A DNA stretch of 64,000 nt from Sitta carolinensis (GCA_032173965.1 CM063298.1:9361501-9425500), one strand, 5' to 3'; shown: positions 26,890-42,000, counted from the first letter of the stretch. Notes: a model not told the origin generated them from the sequence alone. Program-made: numbers and translations.

Positions 26890-29800
26890 GGAAAAAATCA
26901 TCATCAAATAGTCATTATTTAGGTATTAATGGTATCACAGTGAAAAAAATCAGTGGGTTATATTGAATTTAGCCATAATTTGGAGCACTGTCTTTGGAAA
27001 TGTAACTTTGCAACACATCAGGAAAAAAGCTGCAAACTCATTAACAAAGTGAAGGTGCTGTGAGAAGTGCCATGTCTGCACTCCCTCTGCCCTAACACCT
27101 GCTTTCTTTTCATCTGCAGAACACTCAAGGCCACTTTTATCATCATTTAAGAAGCTTGTTTTTACAGACAAATGTGAAAATTGCCACGAAGCAATCAAGT
27201 TTATTTCCAGATCCTCAGCCAAACAGATCCCACACCTTTCTGCACTTTGGCTCTACCATTCCCCTCCCAGCGGGACCCTGGCACGTGACTGGGATTTTGG
27301 ACTTGTGGCTGCAAGATAAACACCACCAAGCTGAGCCTTTGATTCAGCATCTGGAAAGCCCAGCTCATGTAACCAGCTTCTTTCATACAATGAAAATCAG
27401 ATTATTCAGAGTACAAACAGCTTCCTCCAGCTCCCCTGTGTAAGGTGGGGCAGCACAAGCACACAGGGGTTCAATTTCCTCCACGTCTCACAGAGGTTTT
27501 ATATTCACTTCACTGAATATTTCCTCAGAGCTTTCAAATTGAAAAGTTTTTCACTGCTGCTTCCCTCGTAACATTTAAAATACTTTGATAAAAATCTTTC
27601 TGGCCTATATTGCACCCATTCAGACCCTCCAGAAAGTACAAGAAACTCTGCATTGGAAATAATCTTTTCAGTATTTTGAGTATCTGTTTCTATGCAAAAA
27701 TAGAGTTCACCCAAGTTTCAACTTTATGATCTAATTAGACAAGCTTGTATTTGTTTTTATTAAAACTGCTGTAGAGAGGCATATACCTCTACCTTGATTA
27801 AACCATGCAACATATACAATAAATGCCATAGGCTTCTTATTCCAACTGGAAACTTGCTGAAATGCAATATTAATCTTACTTGTATAGGAAGCAGCAACAT
27901 GAGCAATGCATAAAAGGAATTTCTGGCTCATAGCAAAGGACCATGGCAGTTCAGGAAAAAGTAAAACTCTCATCAGGAAAGACAATCATGACAATCCTTT
28001 CTGCTACAAAGGCAATGAGGTAATTTGCTTTCTTAATGTATTAAAGGTAACTTAGACCTCATTTAGCTTTTTATTTAATTGCAATCAGCACTGGTGTCCC
28101 TGGAAAAAAATATCCTTTATGGCAGCAAGAAACAGTAATAGGAAGAACAGTAAGAGCACAAAAGAGGGGGTTTATCTTAAGTACCAACAAATCCCTACAC
28201 TGAAAGGCAACACAAGTAAATTTTAAAAATTAAAATGGCTTAAAATGAGCTCTGTGGGAAGAAGTGGCCAAATACGGGATCAGTTTGTGGCCATACAGCC
28301 CTGCCTGGCTTCATCTGCTGCTTCACCAAAAGCCCCCAGTCCTGCCAGTCCTGCCTAGATGGTCTCAGACAGGAGTCAAAATTGCATTACAGAGCTGTAT
28401 TTAGGCACCTTCTCAAATAACTCTACCACTTGACACAATTAGGAGTGGAGTTAATGAATTGTATCTAAATAACATTGTCAGCATGAAGGTCACACACATG
28501 TTCTTTATGCCACTGCACTGAAAACATCTTCAGGAGTCAGAGAACCATAAAGCCAGTACAATAGGATTGTGACACAACTAAAACAGTACAAATAACAATA
28601 GTAAAAATAACTGAGGTTCTCCAGGACCCTGGAAATAAAAATCCAATGAGCACATTGAGTAAATTCAGAGCTATGCTCACGTTCAGAGGAACTGGGCAGG
28701 ATTACTACACACATTACCAAATCCTGCTTTGAGTCACCTATAGCCACTGTCCTGTGAGGTACAAAACTGCACTGTAAAGAGAATATTCCAGCCCATATTT
28801 GATATGTGCAAACCCCAGCACTCTACACCCAGTCACTGCCATGGCAGAACTTGCTCCAGCTTTCACCAGTGGTTTTGAAATGCAATATTCAGGTAGAGAT
28901 GCCTCTTATTTTCGTCATTTTAGAGTTTTATGTTTTCCTTTGCACATTTAAATGGAAAAGGAAGTGGGTGAGAGGAAACAAAGTTTAAGTGAGTAGGCAA
29001 TAATTAAAACCAACGCGTTTTCTGCAGATGTGGTGTTTTTGAGTTTTTTAATCACTACAACTTCCTTTACCACAAACAATCTTCCTTACTCAGGAGGCAG
29101 CCTATGGGTCAGAACCCACCCGTTGGACTAAAGAGGAAATGAGGATGAAAAAGTAATTGGTCTTCAATTTTATCCTGATATTTTCCACCCTTGTTTTAAA
29201 AAAAGAGGAAATGAACAAAGCCAGGCCAAAGCATAACCTCCCCACAAGGCAGCAGGCACAAACACACACAGGAGTTCTTCAGATAATGCATCTTCTCTTA
29301 AGGAACTTTGTTATTGGAACAGGAATTGGAAAAATACACATTTTGGCATGAAAAAATCCACAGCTTTTCTGTACAAAATAAATGCAACTTTCAAAGGTTA
29401 TACAAAGTACAAAACTTCATTTTACACTCTGAGGAAGAATGTGCAGCGTTGTGTTTCACTTTAGAAATATGACAGAATGGTGTAAACCTCCTTGAAGAGA
29501 ATGTAATTAAGTACTTAGTGATGCCTTAATTAGAAAAATCATAATATCTGATCCTAGATAATGTTCTGTGAAAAGAAAGATTATCCAAATAACAAGTAAA
29601 ATGGGAGGATTATCTCTAGGGCATGACACCTTTTTGCCCAATATGCCTCTTTATGAGAACCCACAGATGGAAAAATCCTAAAATAAAAAGCTAATAAGAG
29701 TTATTTACCTTATCCTGAATGTTTAAGAGCAGCTTTAGTTAATCAAGCCCACATCTTTTGTGCTAAGGAAAGGTAAAGGTCACCTCTGCTGTCTCCAAAC

Positions 29801-32800
29801 CCTGCTTCAATGATTTTTATTGTAGTAATTTTATGCAGTAATTTCCTTTAAGAAAGATTTCATGATCACCATTTAATGCACTTAAAAAGGAAAAATAAAG
29901 TAAGGAAATACTTTTATGTGGTTAAAATCTTTCCAAATTATATACTGCAGGAAGAAGGTAGTAAAATGTGTTTCCTCTCCCAATCATTTCCAAGGGAGGA
30001 AACTGTTCTTCAAAACATGACACCTGTGAGGTAATTCACATTAGGTGCAAACATACAAAACCCACCCTGGTGTATTTAAAGCATGTTCTAAGAATTATAA
30101 AATATGTTGATAGTGCTGACTCCCCAGAGAAACCTTTAGGTCAGATGAATATCCATTTCCACAGATGCTTCTATCTTGGAGCAATCCATATTTAAGCCTA
30201 CCTGTTAAACATTCATTGACACTAGTTCAACTCCAAAGTCCACAAAAGGATGTTACATGTTTATTTTCAGCACATAAAAAGAGAGTAGTTAAAAAGCAAG
30301 CAAGTCTGAGTTTTCTTTAGTGAATTTATATGAAAAACAAGAAGTCAAGGTGGTGTAATCAGAATAAACCCCACCGAGCATCAGAGCACAGGAAGATTTA
30401 AAAAGATGCTGTCACACGTGGGAATTCATGAAGTTTGAACATGACATTTGGGGGAAAATTTCAAGGAAATATCATTGAAGAGATCCCAATTTGTTTTGTC
30501 TGTAGCTGCACACAGTCTGATTGGATTGCAATAATTGTCACCTCAGCAAAATGTCTGAACACCAGGAAGAGGGAGTCTTGATTTTCAAACATTTCATGCT
30601 TCAGACATAGTTTTAAAAATTAAATATGTTTACATGAATGAAATACATCACAGTCAGACTTTCATGAATCTCGAACTCCAGCAATCACAATCATTTGATG
30701 GGGTTACTGGCATGTGGAGGCCATTTTAAACACAGATTTAATTACAAAATCCTGTCAGTTGGGCTGTTTCCCATTTGGGCTATTTGATTAAATGTAGAAC
30801 AGACCTCGGCTGACATTGTGCCTTTGAAAACGCTCTGTGGCTTTTTTCAGAAATACCAAATTAGAAAAAATCTTAAAGGAAGCTGCCTAATAAAAAGCAA
30901 AGACACAGCTGAATCCCAGCAGATCTGGACGGTACACATGGAAAGGCCTAATTACTGAAAATGTAAGAAAAACACTCTCACATTGTCCAAGATAGAATTT
31001 TCACATTCTTCAGTGCAAAAAAAGGAATCATATTTTTTCCTCTAAACATTCTCCAGTGTCACCACTTTTGAAAAAAACCCTTCACACATCTGCTGCTTCA
31101 GTTGCTACCCTCCACACCTTCCAAGAGAAGATTATTGAAATATTATACATTACTTTTAAAAGCCTCTAATGATGATTTCCTGAAGTGAAATCTATAAATG
31201 TTTTTATAAGTATCTATATTGGATAGCCTTAACTCAGAGGTACATTTTCCACGTGCTGGAGAAGAATGTAAAAGACTTGGTAGTTTGATAATAGTGTGCA
31301 GCAAAAGGGAACTGAATATAAAAAGGAAAAAAAAATTGCTGGACAGAATAATTAAGACTAGTTCATGATAATATTCCTCTGGACATAAAAACCCAACTAA
31401 TGTTGGAGAATGAACAACTGCATATAATCACCTCAGGAATATAATCTCATTTTCCCTTCTGTCTATACCCAAGACAGACCAGAGCCTCTTCAGATCTACT
31501 CAGCTCCTTCAGTGGAGCAAATTCCTGCTAACAGGTTTATGCAAACAAATTTCATTTGTCATTCAAGACATGACAGTACTCAATTAATGTCTCCTCAGTA
31601 GCTGATGTATGAATTAATTCTTTCATTAAAATGAACCTCTACAGGCAGTGCTTGCTGGGACAGGCCCGGGCAGCACACACTGATCTCTCTCAAACGTGCT
31701 GAGTAAGGGAGGAACGAGGAGAGCCGTGCAAATTAACTAAGGAGAAAAAAAGATTATTTAAGTTCAACACAAAGAAGATTTTATTCGACTTCGTGTCCAA
31801 AATAAAAGTATTTATCAAAGGAAATTCTGCTAAGCTATATGCCACAACTGAAGGACAAAGCATTTAAGGGGAGATGGTAAAACCTGGACTTCGGAATTAA
31901 AGACACAGAATGAGAGAAGACAACCAACAACCTCGCTGAACACAGGAAGGACGACAATTAAATAGAGGTACAGAATTGGATTGAATGGAGGACAGAGAGG
32001 TAACATTCAGCATTATGCAGCTATGCTTTGGGGCAGTTTAATAAAACCTCACATACACTCATTGTCCTTTCACCCCGAAAAATTACAGAATCAAGTGGAT
32101 CTGATCATTTCAGTCCTGAAGAAACAATCTGGCTCCTTTCTAGCACGTGGCAGAAAGGTGTGACAGGTCCCAACAAGCAGAACAGCACAGAGTACAGTGA
32201 CACAAAGAAAAAACCCTATTAAATTATAACATTCGGAATTTAAAATGTATGTTTCCAGACCAAAAGAAACAGAAAATCCTCTTAACTTCTAAATGTAGTT
32301 AATTTGGGAAGTTCAGGTGGAGGGAAGCAGCCCGTGCCTTTGGCCTGGAGCTGTGCCTTAAAGAAGGGAGCAGCTCAGCTCTCATTCCTCTGCCCATCTC
32401 TCCAATTCATTGCCCATTGTGCAATCTTTGTTTCAGCTCTCCCAGGGCAGGTGAACAGGTCTGTGAGCCACCAGCCCAGGCGTTGTTCAAGCTCACCAAA
32501 TCCCAGCAGCCATCTCAGAGGCACATCACCCAGCAAAGATATGCAGAATTCAGGCAGTTGGTTAACACAAGCAGATAATGCAACCGATAAAAACGGCTTT
32601 AGGCACTCAACCTAAAGCCAAGCTACAGAATATGCCAAAAATCTGCTTTAGAGATGCAAAATACTGAGAACTGCTCACTGAAGAAATGCAAATGGATACT
32701 CATGTTCTCTCACATGCCCAGGTATCCTACCTGCTTGAGACAGAGGATTGTAATTTCAAACAAATAGAAAGGTGTCCATTGTGACACTGCTGCTGATTCA

Positions 32801-34753
32801 CCTCTTACTGAGCCAGAGAAAACAAAAGGAAATAATGTTCTTTATTTCTATCGCCCACATTCTCACTCCAGCTGTTGTTTTCTCACTGAGGTAGGAACAG
32901 TGAGGAAAAGTTTAGCTATTTTATAAGCTCTTTAACGGTACTCAGTGTCTCCAAGATCGTTCCCAGATCCAGTGATTTTCCTTCAGCGTGCCCAGTGCAG
33001 GCTGAGCAGGGAGCAGACACAACTGACATCCCCCTCTGTCCTTGAAACAAAAAGCTTTGGGAGTTCTCGGAGGGTAACACCCTGTAGAAATTAAATAACA
33101 GAATAAATGTGAGGCAGAGTGAAAGGCTGCACAGTGTGTGCGGTTTGGGAAATAATTTCCTGGGCTACTCCAAACTTAGAAAGTTGTTCTATAGAACATT
33201 AGTATGTACTGAGCTCCTCCAAGAACACAAAATAAGATATGAAGGCATGATTTTTTCAGAATTAAGGGAAATAGAATTTTGATCTTCCTATTAATTAGCT
33301 GCCAACCAAGCATACATGTTTTGTGGTTGGTAGATAAGCAACACCTGGCTTATACATGGGATAGATGGAGCTTCTAGGGATAAACAAAACCAGTAGGGTG
33401 TTCCTGAGCTTTACAACTGCTAAAAGCAGGGATTTGCACTGAGCCTTACATCCCTTAAGCAGAATTTAAGAACTTGTAGTATAAATACACAGAGTCTCAA
33501 AAACCTGTGTCTTCAGAGAGTGTCTATTTATAAGAATTCATGTCAGGGGGACTTAGAGATGATGCAAAATAGGCACCAGAGGACAAGGTGACGGCAGTCG
33601 TGCTTTAACAAAAACCACAATGTATCAGTGACTTGTACTTTGAGATCCAAAATCCTCCACTCTGAACATTTCCAAGGACAGAAGAGTTCCAAACAGTTCC
33701 ACCCTACAGGCCTTATTTTTAAAAAGTGTTCCAGATAAGAGCAGCTGAAGAGAATAGAAATTAGCTTGCCCTTCAAAGCACAATTAAGGAGTCTGTGATG
33801 CAGGAAATGAGACACAAGGGCTGCTGCTGTTACCTCAGCCCTGTTCCAGTACCTGAACCTGGGGCCAGCTTCTTGCTTTGCCAGAGATGAGACACAGGTT
33901 TCTTTAAAGAATAATTTGTTGGGATGATCCCAGAGGCATCTGATATCTTTGGTTCTGCTGTTTATAAACCGGGCTTCAAGTCAGAGGAAGGCAATTTGCA
34001 TTTAAGAGTAACACAAAAGAGGAAGAACCTCAGGATTAATTAGGACCTGGAGATTTCTCTTGGTGGGGAAATCTGGAGACTTTTCCTGCCTGTAGATCTA
34101 TAGTAAAACAGCAGCAGACTGAAGCCTACAGTATCAGAGCCCACTGGGAACTCTGATCTTCACATCTGACTCCCAGTAAGAATCAGCAGGACTAGGATTA
34201 GGAATAAAATTTCTGAAAGCATATTCAGACTGCATAAAGCCAAAAATCCAGGTCAGGAGAAGTTGCAAAATAATGGAAAGTGCAAGTCTGCAAATTAGAA
34301 TTTCAGGAACAAACCAAAAAAGCTCACTGCTTCACAGGCATTTCTCAACCTTCTGCTTTTGGTTTTTAATTTTTTTTTTTTGCCCCTCCACCTACTCGGA
34401 TTTATCAGATTGATTGAAGCCAGGCCAGAACTTCAAATACAGAACAAAACTTCATTCAAACATCCCCAAACATCTTCCAAGGCCAGAGAGTTGAATGGCA
34501 TGATTATTCTGAGGACAGCAGAGAGATCATTCTTTTAAGAACAGAAGTCCACCATGACACTGGTCAGCAGATTTGTGACCAGGTGAACTTTTCTCAAAGT
34601 TGTGTCAGAATAACTGAGGATCAGGACCAAACTCATCTATTTGCTCACCAGAAACAGCTGGGTATATTCTCCTTCAGGCCTTTGAATTAGAGTTGTGTAA
34701 AATCCAACGTTAAGGTAACACCTCACACAGGCACCCCACACATTTTCTATACC

Positions 34754-35076
34754 TGTAACAAGGAAAATGGGCTGGCTCTGGTGGAAATAGAGTTAATTTT
34801 GCCCACAGCAGCCCTCCCAGGGCTGGGTGCTGGTAACACACCAGTGGTCCCACAGCGCCAGGGCTGTCTCTCCAACACTCCCCTCTCCAGCAGGCTGGGG
34901 TGGGCAAGGGCTGGGAGGGGCAGGCAGGGCAGCAGACCCAAACTGACCAAAGGACTGCTCTTTGCTTTTAATAAATTACCTTGGTCTTGACCCATGAGGT
35001 TTTTCCCCCTTCTCTTTCTTCCACCACCCCATCCTTCTGAGGAGTGACAGAACCCAGCCAAGGCCAGGCCACCACA
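34754..35076 (+). mobile_element. Degenerate ERVL-type solo LTR
   Basis: TGTAACAAGG at the left, then AGAGTTAATTTTGCCCACAG, CTGGTAACACACCAGTGG, GGGCTGTCTCTCCAACA, GACCCAAACTGACCAAAGG and TCTTGACCCATGAGGTTTTT, resemble a bird ERVL LTR as I remember it. The copy is shortened: sequence normally lying between the ACTGACCAAAGG block and the polyadenylation region is mostly missing. An AATAAA hexamer sits at 34969-34975. No internal viral genes flank it and no clean target duplication is visible. It lies in intron 5, opposite to the gene. Confidence 0.65.
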
Positions 35077-36649
35077 AGTCCCAGAAACAGGGCCATAAAT
35101 TCACATGAATTCAGACCAAGGCAGAAACAGGGCTGTGTTGCTTGGAACAGATCTTGAAGACACTCTAGTCTGCTCAGATCCTCTTTATTACTTGTTGACT
35201 GACATTTAATAGCTCATACTGAGGGTTGTTGGGCACTGATGTGCGACTGAGTATAAACAAAACAGGCACAGTGCTTTCAAAAAGACTACGAACTGTTTAG
35301 TTGAATTTAGTCTAATTAAAAGAGTCTTAATTTACATCTATAAAAGCCATAGAAGAAAGAAATATGATAGTTCTTAGCACTAATTTCCATAAGACAAGCA
35401 TACTGGATCAACTTGCCTTTCTGGTTTTTTTGGCAGCTGACTGCAGAATTACACTAACTGATTGATATCAGAACAAAAACAACTTTCAATTTATCATTTT
35501 ATTGTGTTTGCAATGTGAGTTAGGTTTACTGCTACTCAGGTACTGTTAAAGCTCTAATTTAATAAATCCCATTGTAAGGATTATCAGATTTCAGAGGAGC
35601 CCTGACACAGGTGCTGTGATGAGCAGGTACACATGCCACCACTAAGCAGCAGGTTGTTTGGCAGACATGCCTCACCTAAAAAGACTGCAATGATCTCTAC
35701 TTTGAAGCAAGTGTGTTTTGGAGGTCAAAAAGTTCAAAAGGTGTCAAGTTGACACAGAGCAGTAATCCTAAAACTGTGTGTTTTGTTCAGATACCTGCAG
35801 GAAATACCTTCATGACAGACCAAGCCAATCGACCTTTCCTTCCTAGAAACCTCTGGCACATTGAAATAAGTATCACAGGAGAAAATGCCAGAGATGTGGA
35901 AACAATAAGGCTGATTTTGCTGAATATTGCTGATAGGAATACAAACTCAGTTTCCCAGTTTATAAAGGAATATCTTTGTCAATAGTATTGACAAACTAAC
36001 TAAGTGTCATAACTAGTCATTTATATATTTATAATCTTTGGATAAGTAGAACATATGCACAAACTCACTCTAAACTCTCACTGACCCTAATCAGAGAAAA
36101 TCATATAAAACCATATAGAGCAAACTATCTCACAGAATATTCATGACAGTTTATTTCACAGGAATAAAGAATGGAATTCTAATAATGTTCCATTTTACAG
36201 GAAGACAGAGAGAGAACCATCAGCTGAACTGTAGGCCAGTCCATCAGTGGTAACAACCCATACATTCCCTACAGTTTACATTTCCTTAATTATTAAAAGC
36301 AGATAAACCATGGTTGTAGCCAATCCTTTCCAGTTTTTCACATGATTTAGGCTACATAAAAAAGGCATTCTCCTTTAGATTACAGACATTAGCCAAACCT
36401 ATATACTTATTGCAAAAGAGTATCACTGTTGTAACAAGATCTGGTGTCGGAACAGAGAAAATAAAAGGAAGAAAAGAAGTTCAATCAAAGCTCCCATTCA
36501 GTGCAAGGATTAAAAATAAAGAAAAGAATACACTGGTTATTGCTTTGCCTGCCCCAGCCCCACTGTGAAATTTTCATATCCTTTTAAAGATGTATCCGGA
36601 ACTCTGTCAAAGAAAAACCCAGAAATCCACACAAGAAAAAAGTACTCAC

Positions 36650-36715
36650 ACTGTTTGGGTGTTGAATGGCAACTTCGTGCTGCAGCCGAACCCGCTGTGG
36701 CATCATCACATCATC
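36650..36715 (-). CDS. B3GNTL1: B3GNTL1 exon 5: completes the Asp-Ser-Asp-Asp motif
   Basis: This exon of 66 bases (22 codons) is in phase 0 at both ends, with acceptor TTATTCCAG|GATGA and donor AACAGT|GTGAGT. It encodes [20 protein letters not shown] followed by Asn-Ser. The human sequence as remembered differs at about three positions. The first two Asp residues complete LDSDD, the metal-coordinating site of the GT-A fold. PQRV and the helix after it are the usual continuation in GT2 proteins, where the donor site is followed by a helix and then a strand beginning Ile-Ile-Gly in exon 6. With introns of 8.1 kb upstream and 12.2 kb downstream it is an isolated exon, recognisable only by homology. 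Confidence 0.95.
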
Positions 36716-38974
36716 CTGGAATAAATAGCACACTGTTACTGAGCATAAAAAGGGTCACAGTACAGTACTGACACACAGCAGAATATGTTGCTAAATTAAC
36801 ATCATTTTACTGGCTTGCAGTCAGAAATGCAAATGGAACAGATATGAAGAGACTTCACACTTTTTGTGGACTAAGCTCGATGCTGTTGGAGCTGGAAGTG
36901 ATCAGAACTACTACGTGACAACGGGGCTATGATCTCAACACACATCCACAAGCACCCACACATTTCACATTTATTTCTCAAGAAACTCTCCAACTCTTTC
37001 ACAAGTCCCAGAGCAGCTCTGGCAGTGTGGGGACAAGGAGCTACCCTCGGTTAAAGGCAGGAGATCTGAGACACAGCAATGTGAGGAAATGCTCTCTGTA
37101 ACCTGGTTCTGCCTTGTTCCACTGAAAATGAAAAGCCTTTGGTCTCTAGATCTAAAAATATGTCATATTTCATGGGCACAAAAAACTAGTACTTGTGAAA
37201 TGAGAAAATTCTAAGGAAAAGGAAAAAGGGAAGTACCCACATTCATAAAAGGCACTAGCATTGACACTGGCTCTAAAACACACCCCCTAGATTTAAATCT
37301 CATGTTAATACTTCTTCCACTGGTAGCATAAACATTTGTTTTATTTACATACAAAAAGAGAGGTTGTTTGGTGAAAAGTCAGTAACTTTGCTATCCTGCC
37401 TTCAACTATTAGGAGAGATTCCTTTCAAAATTATATTATTTTCTGTTCAAAATTAAATCCTTTCTAGACAGTGATTTTACAGTCTACAGAAACTGTAGCA
37501 CAATCTTTCTTCCCTAAATTTAGGCCCCTGAGGTTTCTACCTATATTCTTTTCCATGTTGGTGCCATATTTCCCTCATTTTAAAGAATCAGTCTTTTTTA
37601 GATGCTGGTTAAAGCTAACACAGCCTATTTCTTCTCAGAGTATTTCCAAATAAACTTAATCAGGCAAACATAATTCAAAGGAGCCCTGAATTCCTGTTCT
37701 ACAGACACTCTTTTAACAGCTCCTCAAACTGAAATCATTCTGGGATTCCTATTAAAGCACAAAGCCTTAATATTGAATTTCCAACCACTTTCACTTTAAA
37801 ACTTCCCATGGAGTCAACAGCAACAAAAAATATATTAAATTAAATATCTACAGCTTGAAGAGTTGAATGACCTTGCTATAAAGGTGCCACTATAGTTTTA
37901 TCAAAACAATGCATGATAAAAAAGTTTCAGAAGCAGGTCCAACTATTTAATACAATTCAAGGTTAAAGATAAAACAAAGTAATAATAAAACTGACTCTTA
38001 TCACATGTAAGTTTATAAAATATGGGAGGACTATGTTGTCTAAAGCATATTTCTGTATTTTGCATTTAGGATATGTTTAGTAATAAGCATGACAGCTGTT
38101 CCTGATTTTCAAAGCAAATAAAGCAAAAAAAACCCCTTCTAATTTCTCATGACTTCAAAACTACAATGATATTATTTACCACCTAATCCACTTTATCAAG
38201 AGAGCACCAGAATTCCAGTATTAAGCAAGTGTTCCAAGAAAACCTTTACCCTATTTCCCACAAGAAGGACCATAATCCTATTTCTTTATGCCAAATACAG
38301 AGCTGATTTTTGTAAATTAAAACCTGCTTTTCATACAAGCAATAGCAGATATATTTTAAATGAACTTTGTTCACTCCTTTAGAAGTTGCTAAGCATCCTT
38401 AGATGTTTTCTTGTTAAATAAAAAAAAAAAAGAGAAAAATCCACCAAAAAGCCAGGAATTTTAATGCTCAGAACAATGCTACCCTCATCTTTTACAAGAC
38501 ACAACATATGCTCTTGTGCTAAAAGATCTCACTGTTCATGATCCCACACAGCAGAGAGAACTCTTACATTCACAAAGATGAAAAATAATATACTTGATTT
38601 AAAAAAGGTTAAATCAGCATGGAAAGTATTCAAACCAAATTAAAACAACCTCTGCACCAAAGAGGTCGATGTCATGTTTTCACAACCACCCAACTGGCCA
38701 GGAATGGCCCCACTCCCCTAAGAAAACACGGTGTCAGTTTGATGCTGTTGGCAAAACTCACACATCTCCAGCTCTGGGGCTTAGGCTATCAGAGAGCATC
38801 AGTACTCTGTAAACTCCAGCTAAAGAGGAGGCACTATAACCACAAAAACTGCTAAATGCCTCTTTTTATTAATACAGCTTTGTTCTCTAATGCTGGAAAA
38901 CTCCATGAACTCCTACCCTGGATGACCTTTATTTCTTCTCATAATTCTGTCTCATTTTTTTGTTAGGAGCCTTA

Positions 38975-39002
<28 letters not shown>
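38975..39002. repeat. AC dinucleotide microsatellite
   Basis: This is a perfect AC tract of about 14 repeats in intron 4, followed by ACTGCACTGC. Confidence 0.97.
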
Positions 39003-39007
<5 letters not shown>

Positions 39008-42000
39008 TGCTGTATATTCTGTGATACCTTCTGAGTTCATGAAAGATGGGGGAAAAAAAGAATATCACAGTTTGGACATAATGCCAAATACTGTAATAAA
39101 GCAACTGGATGATGAGGAAGAACAGCACAATATATAAATCACACCCCAGACAGAAATGAGATACAACCATCATTCAGCTTTTTTGGATTCAGGCTGGGAC
39201 CAGAAAACTCTAACTTCAACAGATTCTTCACCATGGATGTCTGGAAAGGTAGCCATGGAGTGGAGAACAGAATGCATTTATAGTGAAATAATCTTAGGGA
39301 ACTCAGATGGATTTAAGGCAGGTATTTAAAAACTAAAATAAATTCTAATGAGTAAAACTAAAACGAGTGTACCACAAATTAAGAGCACCTTAAAAAAATG
39401 GAATTTTAGCAACTATAGTATTAAACAACTAAGGTGGTAAAACACTTTACCCAACTGCACATGAGGCAATCACAAATTTCCTATCACAGCTGTTGCAGTT
39501 ATGATATTGAATTCAGCAAATGTGTTGTCAGACTTCAGTTTCTACAGCCAGAGTCTGGTCATCTTTTTTTAAATTTTTTTTTAAATTTAAAACTGAGAAC
39601 AAAACCTCAGTAATCAGGCAAACACTTTCCAAATTATTTTTCACTCATTTCAGACATTAAAAAAAAAAAAAAAAGGCCTATCCAAAAAAGGGAAGTATAT
39701 TTAGTTTGTTCCTGTTTCCTAGGTGAGAGTAGGGAAGATAACAATATGATAAAAACCAGTGACTTACATTGAAAAATATTTTTAACAAAACTGAAGTTTA
39801 CAATGAAATCAAATTTTCCCTGTTCACGAAGAAGTCTCTAACTGTTGTCCCCTAGCAGATACACAGCCGACAGGGTGAAGAGAAATTTCCCCCATGGAAA
39901 GAATGGACAAAAGAAAAGAAATCTGAAATAAATGCTGGATAAATGCACATCTTCCCTAATTATATACTTGGAATACAAAACTGGCCTCTTCAGCCAGGCT
40001 GTGTGGACCACATTGGGCTCCACAGTGGTAACTTCATCATTTTCCCTTAAAAGCTGGTGCTTCTGCACTTCAGAAAGTAAAACAAAATATACAATTCAAT
40101 GCACATCTACTTTTGCAACCAAGGGCAAGTTCACAGAAAACAAAACACTATTATAGCTCAGCACTGAGGTGCTTTCTTAAGCTCACATTACAGACCAGGC
40201 ATCTCGTGCTTTTCCAAAGTCCCTCATATGTGGCTGCTCAAAATAAAAGCAAAAAGGATTGAGAGCTGATACACTCCAGCCCCACAAGAGCACCTTCTTT
40301 CCATTACAGCTGTTAAATGCAAAACACAACCAGCAGCAACAGCGGGAGGAACGTTTCACTCACTGAGCAACAATATGGCATCTCCAAAATCTTTCAGTTC
40401 ATCAAATGGTCCTTTCATTTATCCTGCACCTGCTCAGACTAGAGGGGAAAACCTTTCTTTGCTATTGTTCAGTTCGACTCCTTGAACCAGGGAAGTGAAA
40501 TGCCTGGCACCTCCAAACACTGGAAAGGAAATACCCTGATCCAGGCAATTCTCCAGGGGCTGGTTTTTGAGCAGCCCCACATGATCAAACTCTTTAGAAC
40601 CAGGCACCCACAAATCACCTGAGACTAAGGACCTGTGAGATCGTAAGAAAGAATGCTACTTTTCTGTTTCTACTTCCAAATTAAACTGAGAAAGAAAACA
40701 CTTCAAATTTAAGAAGCTCACTGCATTGAGCACCTTTATATTTTCAGAGCATAGCAACAAACAGGTCTACATGGAAAGATCTATGTGGTGTTCTTATGAG
40801 CCTGAAAATCTTTTAATGGAATCTTTTAAACAGGCATCACTATTAGTTGGTCAGGAAACTTTTGCTGTAGAAGCAGCTCCCACCTCAATGCACTTATTCA
40901 ACAAATGCAGATATCTGCCTTTCCATATCTTGCTTTCCTGTGGTCACTGGAGATCACCTTTGGTTTTTTCTCGTAGTTAGGTCACTGAAGAAAATGATGT
41001 GTTTGAAGTCAGATGAAGCAGGTAACTCACAAGGTGTTCAGTAGCAAAGCCAGTAAACCCAGACAAGAGTAAAAGCTTCACCAGCAACTGCAAACGCAAA
41101 CTACTGAATAGATGAAGGCACACATAGGGAGAGGTTATGGCAACCAAATTCTGAAGGATTGCTTCTTCATTTAACATTTCATACCAGACAGAGGCATTTA
41201 ATTTGGTTTTAACACAAGCACATCTTCACAAAACAGTGAGAGGAATGATGCCTTCAAGCACTCGTGTTTTGACTTTTTGTGGCTCATTAGTGACTAGCAA
41301 ACATGGACAACTCTTCTGGTAATGGAGTTGACCACTACCTCCACACACCTGCTGTTTGTGTAACAGCTTATTTCAGTTTTTAAATCACAGGACAGGGTCC
41401 CAAGGAACAGTATGTTAAACAACAACAGAAAGGAAATACAGGAACTCTGACCACATCTTCATTTCCTAAGAAATACAGATTAATTTGGAAGAAAGGAGAA
41501 ATGTTTCAGAAGTTTATTAGTGCCTGTAAACTATAATGGCAACTAAGAAGAAATCCATGTTTGCAAACCCAGGAAGTTTCAGAGGCTGGAAAAACCAAGC
41601 TGTTTGTAACTGAGTGTGCCTCACACATCCACCACCTTCCTCCAAGGCCTTTAGCAATGCCCCCTCAACGAGGCACGTTGGAACTTGAACCTCAAGGAGC
41701 ACATGCAATTTGAAATTAAGCAATGATGCACTCAGCAATTAAGAATTACCATTCCCAACTGAAATCATACAAACAAATCTCCCAAATCAAAAGGCACAGG
41801 TCAGCAGCTGCCAATTCCATTGTGTGGTTCACCCTCATTTTTGGTGAATAAAACTTATCTGTGTCCCCATGGCATTTTTGACTATTAGCAAGCAGTGACA
41901 TTGTGGCAACACAGTTTAAAGTCGTATTTTTTAACTGCCTGAGAATCTCTGAAATTGTGATACAATGCCAACAGAGCCTTTCAAAAGATTAAAACAAGTG

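Larger units (their letters stand above)
24457..36649 (-). other. B3GNTL1: B3GNTL1 intron 5
   Basis: This 12.2 kb intron contains an A23 run (26867-26889) and a degenerate ERVL-like LTR (34754-35076). It has no convincing exon. A frame around 28505-28747 holds Thr-Pro-Glu-Asp, but it lacks splice sites and lies upstream of exon 6, so it is not the missing exon. Confidence 0.88.

Noticed and set aside
28505..28747. Minus-strand frame with Thr-Pro-Glu-Asp, resembling the Pro-Glu-Asp block expected in a later B3GNTL1 exon
   Set aside because: It lies between exons 5 and 6, where it would be out of order. The surrounding residues do not match, and no splice sites frame it.
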